15,821 bases of DNA from Synergistales bacterium (lineage in GTDB: Bacteria > Synergistota > Synergistia > Synergistales > 79-D21). Location of the stretch: contig JADLKH010000002.1 in the NCBI GenBank assembly GCA_015657435.1, forward strand, positions 94,226-110,046, read 5' to 3'. Positions 14,352 through 15,821 of this stretch are shown here, in pieces. Made by a program: the position numbers and the translations under genes. Every line of letters begins with the position of its first letter. Position 1 is the stretch's first letter. The notes beneath the pieces were generated by a model that was given only the letters and a program-made list of their open reading frames with translations, was not told the DNA's origin and ran no database searches.

Positions 14352-15247
14352 ATCCCAACCGATCCGGTTTCCGTCTTCTGCCTCACCCAGCGAGGCAACA
14401 CCTCGGCCACGAGGATGGCCCCAAAAACGAAGGCGGCTCCAAGGGTCATCTTTCCGGTGAAGCGCTCCCCAAGGAACACCACCCCCGTCAGGGCCCCGAA
14501 AAAAGACTCGGTGGAAAGAATCAGGGAGACGTGGGTCGGTGGAGAATGACGCTGGGCGGTCATTTGGACGGCGAATGCCAGCACGGTGGCGAACAGGACC
14601 AGATAGGCCATGCCCATCAGCCCACGAACACTGATGTCGGTAGGCCAGGTTTCGAAAGGGATCGCGAAAATCCCGCAGAATACAACCATGGCGACCATCT
14701 GCGTCACCGCCAGGAGGATGGGGTCCATCCGCTTCGCATAATGATCGATGCTCATCAATTGGGCGGAATAAAAAACGGCGCAAAGCAGGGTGAGGGCGTC
14801 TCCCTTGTTGAAGCCGCCAACCCCCTCCCCTCCCAGGGTCAGGAAACCCACTCCCGCGATGCACAGGCCCGCAGAAAGGAAGGCATGAAAGCCCGGAAAC
14901 CGCCGGGTGAGAACCCACCCCATGAAGGGAACGACCACTACGTAGGTGGTGGTGAGAAAGGCGTTCTTCCCCGCCGTGGTGTAGACGAGTCCATATGTTT
15001 GGGCGATGAATCCGAGAAACAGGAGAAAACCGACGATGAATCCGGCCTTGAGGTCCACCCAGCGCATTCGTGAAACTCTGCGGATGAAGATCATGGACAG
15101 GATCATCGCGGCGAGAGCAAAGCGAACCGCAAGAAGAGTCATCGGCTGGAAGGTGTTCAGGGTATCCTTGAGCACGGCAAAGGCCGCCCCCCAGACAACG
15201 GCGGTAGCGAGAAGGCCGATGTCGGCCCACAGGACGGAGTGATTCAT
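14342..15247 (-). CDS. EamA/DMT-family transporter
   Basis: The 301-residue integral membrane protein has about ten hydrophobic segments and two EamA halves. The first begins IGLLATAVVWGAAFAVLKDTL and includes the usual R(F/L)ALAAMIL segment and the TTAGKNAFLTTTYVVVVPF motif. The second includes GDALTLLCAVFYSAQLMSID and ends with SLILSTESFFGALTGVVFLGE, typical of the family. These drug/metabolite exporters move amino acids, nucleosides or other small compounds; the substrate cannot be told. ATG 15247 overlaps the stop of the upstream MBL gene as ATGA, so the two are co-translated. A longer open frame upstream to 15523 is an out-of-frame shadow of the MBL gene. Confidence 0.92.
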   Translation of the reverse strand: MNHSVLWADIGLLATAVVWGAAFAVLKDTLNTFQPMTLLAVRFALAAMILSMIFIRRVSRMRWVDLKAGFIVGFLLFLGFIAQTYGLVYTTAGKNAFLTTTYVVVVPFMGWVLTRRFPGFHAFLSAGLCIAGVGFLTLGGEGVGGFNKGDALTLLCAVFYSAQLMSIDHYAKRMDPILLAVTQMVAMVVFCGIFAIPFETWPTDISVRGLMGMAYLVLFATVLAFAVQMTAQRHSPPTHVSLILSTESFFGALTGVVFLGERFTGKMTLGAAFVFGAILVAEVLPRWVRQKTETGSVGISK

Positions 15248-15821
15248 GATTTCTGTCGCCAGAGCATGCGGCCGTTTTCGAATGAAGGGGAAAGGCGTTC
15301 CTGGTCGGCCAGGAACGACAGGCAGGCGGAGACGGTGATGGAGGTCAGAACGTACTGGACTGAGGATAGGCTGATCCCGTACGTCATGACAAGTTTCGCC
15401 AGCACGTCCTCCCGCGACGCACCGCTCACGCAGGCGGTAAGGACGTTTTCCAGAAGCTTCCGCAGAGCGTTGCGGTTGGCGGCCACGAGGGGACGGATGT
15501 CCGTGGCGACTTGAGCGTGGCATGGAACGAAAAGTTTCGCCTTGAGGGTTTCAATCCGGTCCAGAGTCGCAAATTGTCCCGCGACGTCGCAGCAGACCAC
15601 GAAGCCGTATTTGGCCAGGATCGTCTCGGAGAAAAGGCTGTCGGCCAGGAAAACGACGTCGTCGGGAGTCCGGAAACCCACCATTTCGATATAGTGCCCC
15701 GGCAGGGCGATCGCGGAAAAAGGAGTTCCCTCAACGGGCCCCTCCGAAGGCAGGAAATCCGTCACCCTTGAGGGTTCTGCCTGAAGAAACTTCCCCCGCA
15801 GTTCCTTGAAGGGGGAGGCCC
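15244..15821 (-). CDS. MBL-fold metallo-hydrolase, C-terminal part
   Basis: The frame is open from the window edge (first full codon 15819) and gives 191 residues. It has late metallo-beta-lactamase motifs: ALPGHYIEMVGFRT (GH metal His), DDVVFLADSLFS (bridging Asp) and AKLFVPCHA (final His). The first HxHxDH motif would lie off the window. The last 80 residues (LVAANRNALRKLLENVLTAC, ASREDVLAKLVMTYGISLSS) form a helical, winged-helix-like tail seen in some MBL hydrolases. Substrate is unknown. It overlaps the EamA gene by four bases. Confidence 0.88.
   Translation of the reverse strand, partial: ASPFKELRGKFLQAEPSRVTDFLPSEGPVEGTPFSAIALPGHYIEMVGFRTPDDVVFLADSLFSETILAKYGFVVCCDVAGQFATLDRIETLKAKLFVPCHAQVATDIRPLVAANRNALRKLLENVLTACVSGASREDVLAKLVMTYGISLSSVQYVLTSITVSACLSFLADQERLSPSFENGRMLWRQKS

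Noticed and set aside
15248..15523. N-terminal extension of the EamA transporter
   Set aside because: It is an out-of-frame shadow of the MBL gene; the ATGA overlap at 15244-15247 gives the natural start.

Overview
The window is about 15.8 kb of moderately GC-rich bacterial DNA with short AT-rich gaps between genes. The gene set suggests a Gram-negative-type (diderm) bacterium, probably anaerobic: RtcB with archease, a HerA-like ATPase, a secreted N-terminal-nucleophile hydrolase behind c-di-GMP riboswitches, a type IV minor-pilin cluster with a PilY1-like protein, a dodecin and an EamA transporter. Synergistota or a Desulfobacterota-like lineage would fit, but nothing here fixes the phylum and this placement is low confidence.

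Layout, left to right. (1) Minus strand, 1-1259: archease then rtcB (C-terminus off the window); the last part of archease is in another frame after a G run. (2) Minus strand, 1348-3694: two paralogous secreted proteins made largely of aspartate. The downstream copy (1569-2254) has one uninterrupted run of 86 Asp codons plus a second run of 15, and looks frameshifted near its N-terminus. The upstream copy (2435-3430) is intact, with Asp runs punctuated by Thr-Gly. Each copy is followed by a hairpin terminator. (3) Minus strand, 3711-5501: a secreted protein with a C-terminal helical-toroid-like region. (4) Plus strand, 5603-6875: a good promoter, two nearly identical GEMM-I (c-di-GMP) riboswitch aptamers in tandem, the first followed by an intrinsic terminator and the second by a hairpin covering the ribosome binding site, then a secreted Ntn hydrolase of the C45/choloylglycine-hydrolase type. 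(5) Minus strand, 6872-9337: a HerA-like ATPase with coiled-coil tail, divergent from a 54-residue helical protein (9486-9650). (6) Plus strand, 9719-13989: PilV-, PilW- and PilX-like prepilins and a PilY1-like protein, the last three joined by ATGA overlaps and closed by a perfect 58-bp palindrome. (7) Minus strand, 14048-15821: dodecin, EamA transporter and the C-terminal part of an MBL-fold hydrolase.

How they may work together: c-di-GMP sensing, pilus tip proteins and highly anionic secreted proteins all point to surface or sessile-life functions. Only the riboswitch link to the hydrolase is directly supported by sequence. The most unusual items are the poly-aspartate pair and the tandem riboswitch leader with two different output devices.
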